Source of the DNA: an uncultured Eubacteriales bacterium
GTDB taxonomy: Bacteria; Bacillota; Clostridia; Peptostreptococcales; Anaerovoracaceae
Direction: 5' to 3'
DNA: 64,000 nt
Assembly: GCA_902801255.1 (NCBI GenBank)
Contig: CADCHO010000008.1
Location: 17,515-81,514, forward strand
In this document: positions 63,342 through 64,000 of the stretch, piece after piece
How positions within the stretch are numbered: the first letter of the stretch is position 1
Layout: every line of letters starts with the position of its first letter
Program-made: the position numbers and the translations under genes
Notes under the pieces: generated by a model
Databases searched by the model: none
What the model was told of the DNA's origin: nothing
The model's input: the letters and a program-made list of their open reading frames with translations, nothing else

Positions 63342-63836
63342 ATGCAGAAGTATGATTATCAGAAGAAACGCCGAACGGCTCTTCCGGAATACATCTCGGT
63401 TATCAGCGCAAATAAATGTGCAAAGATAAAGATAGATGATATAGAGGTAATTGAGCAGGAGGGGCGTAAGGTGCACGTGATCACAGCCGCAAAAGATTAC
63501 TCGTTCTACGGAGGACTGAATACGATAGCAGGTTCACTGGCTGAGAGAGCATTCTACAGACCAATCAAACGTCTAATAATCAACATGGATCATATAAGCG
63601 ATATCAGCAACTACTCGGTCAATTTCACATCAGGCCAGTCTGTTGCTCTGGGAAAGAACGCTCTTCTGAGCACAAAGAGAGCATACAAGCGATATCTGAT
63701 GAGATATCCTCCTTATACTATATGGGAACCTATGGAGATGTCAGCAGCATCGGTTTCAGAACCATATATAGAAGAAGAAAGGCTGCCGGCGGATGGCGAT
63801 TTGGACTCAAAAAATAATGACAAATTACCGAGCTAA
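63342..63836 (+). CDS. LytTR-like DNA-binding protein
   Basis: A 164-residue protein. Residues about 15-118 look like a LytTR domain: KIKIDDIEVIEQEGRKVHVIT, FYRPIKRLIINMDHISDIS and VALGKNALLSTKRAYKRYL. There is no receiver or membrane domain, so it is a single-domain regulator. AGGAGG site. It lies just before the rRNA-type promoter. Confidence 0.75.
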   Translation: MQKYDYQKKRRTALPEYISVISANKCAKIKIDDIEVIEQEGRKVHVITAAKDYSFYGGLNTIAGSLAERAFYRPIKRLIINMDHISDISNYSVNFTSGQSVALGKNALLSTKRAYKRYLMRYPPYTIWEPMEMSAASVSEPYIEEERLPADGDLDSKNNDKLPS

Positions 63837-63886
63837 TAAGGTAACAATTTGTTTCGAAATCAAAGCAAAAAAAATCAAATTTTGTG

Positions 63887-63915
63887 TTGACAGCACGTGT
63901 AGTCGTATATATAAT
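63887..63915 (+). promoter_or_regulatory. Consensus promoter, probably of an rRNA operon
   Basis: TTGACA at 63887, 17-base spacer, TATAAT at 63910, with A/T-rich bases 63861-63886 upstream as in UP elements. Confidence 0.85.
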
Positions 63916-63921
63916 AATGAA

Positions 63922-64000
63922 GCTGTCGCTGAAAAGCGCAGCGGAACCTTGAAAACTTCATAGTGCAGAACAGGTCTTGAATTAAAGGGCTAAAAGCCCT
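63922..64000 (+). other. Probable pre-16S rRNA leader (cut by right edge)
   Basis: CCTTGAAAACTTCATAG (63947-63963) resembles the boxA-like motif before Firmicutes 16S genes. AGGGCT/AGCCCT (63986-64000) forms a hairpin. The 16S gene would lie beyond the window. Identity is inferred. Confidence 0.55.

Overview
The window reads as chromosomal DNA of a Gram-positive anaerobe of the class Clostridia. The right side carries a Firmicutes-type core block (murC, prs, pth, mfd, a MurJ/SpoVB-type flippase, hup, rqcP) and a folate ECF gene under a tetrahydrofolate riboswitch. The middle is rich in ferredoxin-fused nitroreductases, flavodoxin-fold reductases and a rubrerythrin-like domain. A family such as Anaerovoracaceae would fit, but that is a guess. 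Almost every gene lies on the + strand; only a cysteine desulfurase and the folate transporter gene are on the - strand. No transposase, integrase, CRISPR array or tRNA gene was seen.

Layout. Positions 1-5.8 kb hold the end of an unidentified gene and, overlapping it, a 1742-residue helicase with a DUF1998-type C-terminus, resembling the DruE hallmark protein of Druantia phage defence. One sampled line here is visibly poorer in G+C than one sampled from the neighbouring region, so this may be the end of an imported defence island. From 6.0 to 44 kb runs a long co-directional series of small enzymes with short gaps or overlaps: RNA 2'-phosphotransferase (KptA), aldo/keto reductases, beta-carbonic anhydrase, DNA polymerase IV, nitroreductases, flavodoxins, NUDIX enzymes, two CPBP proteases, a rhomboid, ThpR plus a macrodomain protein, a nitrilase, and larB/larC1. 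At least three genes in this stretch are decayed: a YciI fragment, a QueG-like Fe-S protein and a GNAT acetyltransferase. The last two look like internal deletions. From 44 to 50 kb lie mnmA, gapA (whose frame runs through its own terminator), a tandem class II aldolase, gtrA and patB. From 52 to 62.4 kb is the conserved core block. The window closes with a LytTR-type protein, a consensus promoter and what looks like the leader of an rRNA operon whose genes lie beyond the edge.

The most unusual signal is a pair of intergenic elements, A at 29536-29788 and B at 50407-50647. Each has eight copies of an octamer in strict alternating orientation, with nearly identical spacing (36, 46 or 36, 37, 16, 36-37, 36, 36-37). 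The octamer differs between the two elements (AAATCTTG in A, AAAACTTG in B), but within an element the forward and reverse copies change together, so pairing is kept. This looks like a structured RNA or single-stranded DNA element, or a binding array, of a family I cannot name. Other points of note are an alpha/beta hydrolase fused to a ferritin-like domain, an aldo/keto reductase with a lipoprotein signal, a DUF1294-rhodanese fusion, and genes for three steps of a Tpt1/CPDase/Appr-1''-p pathway in one window.
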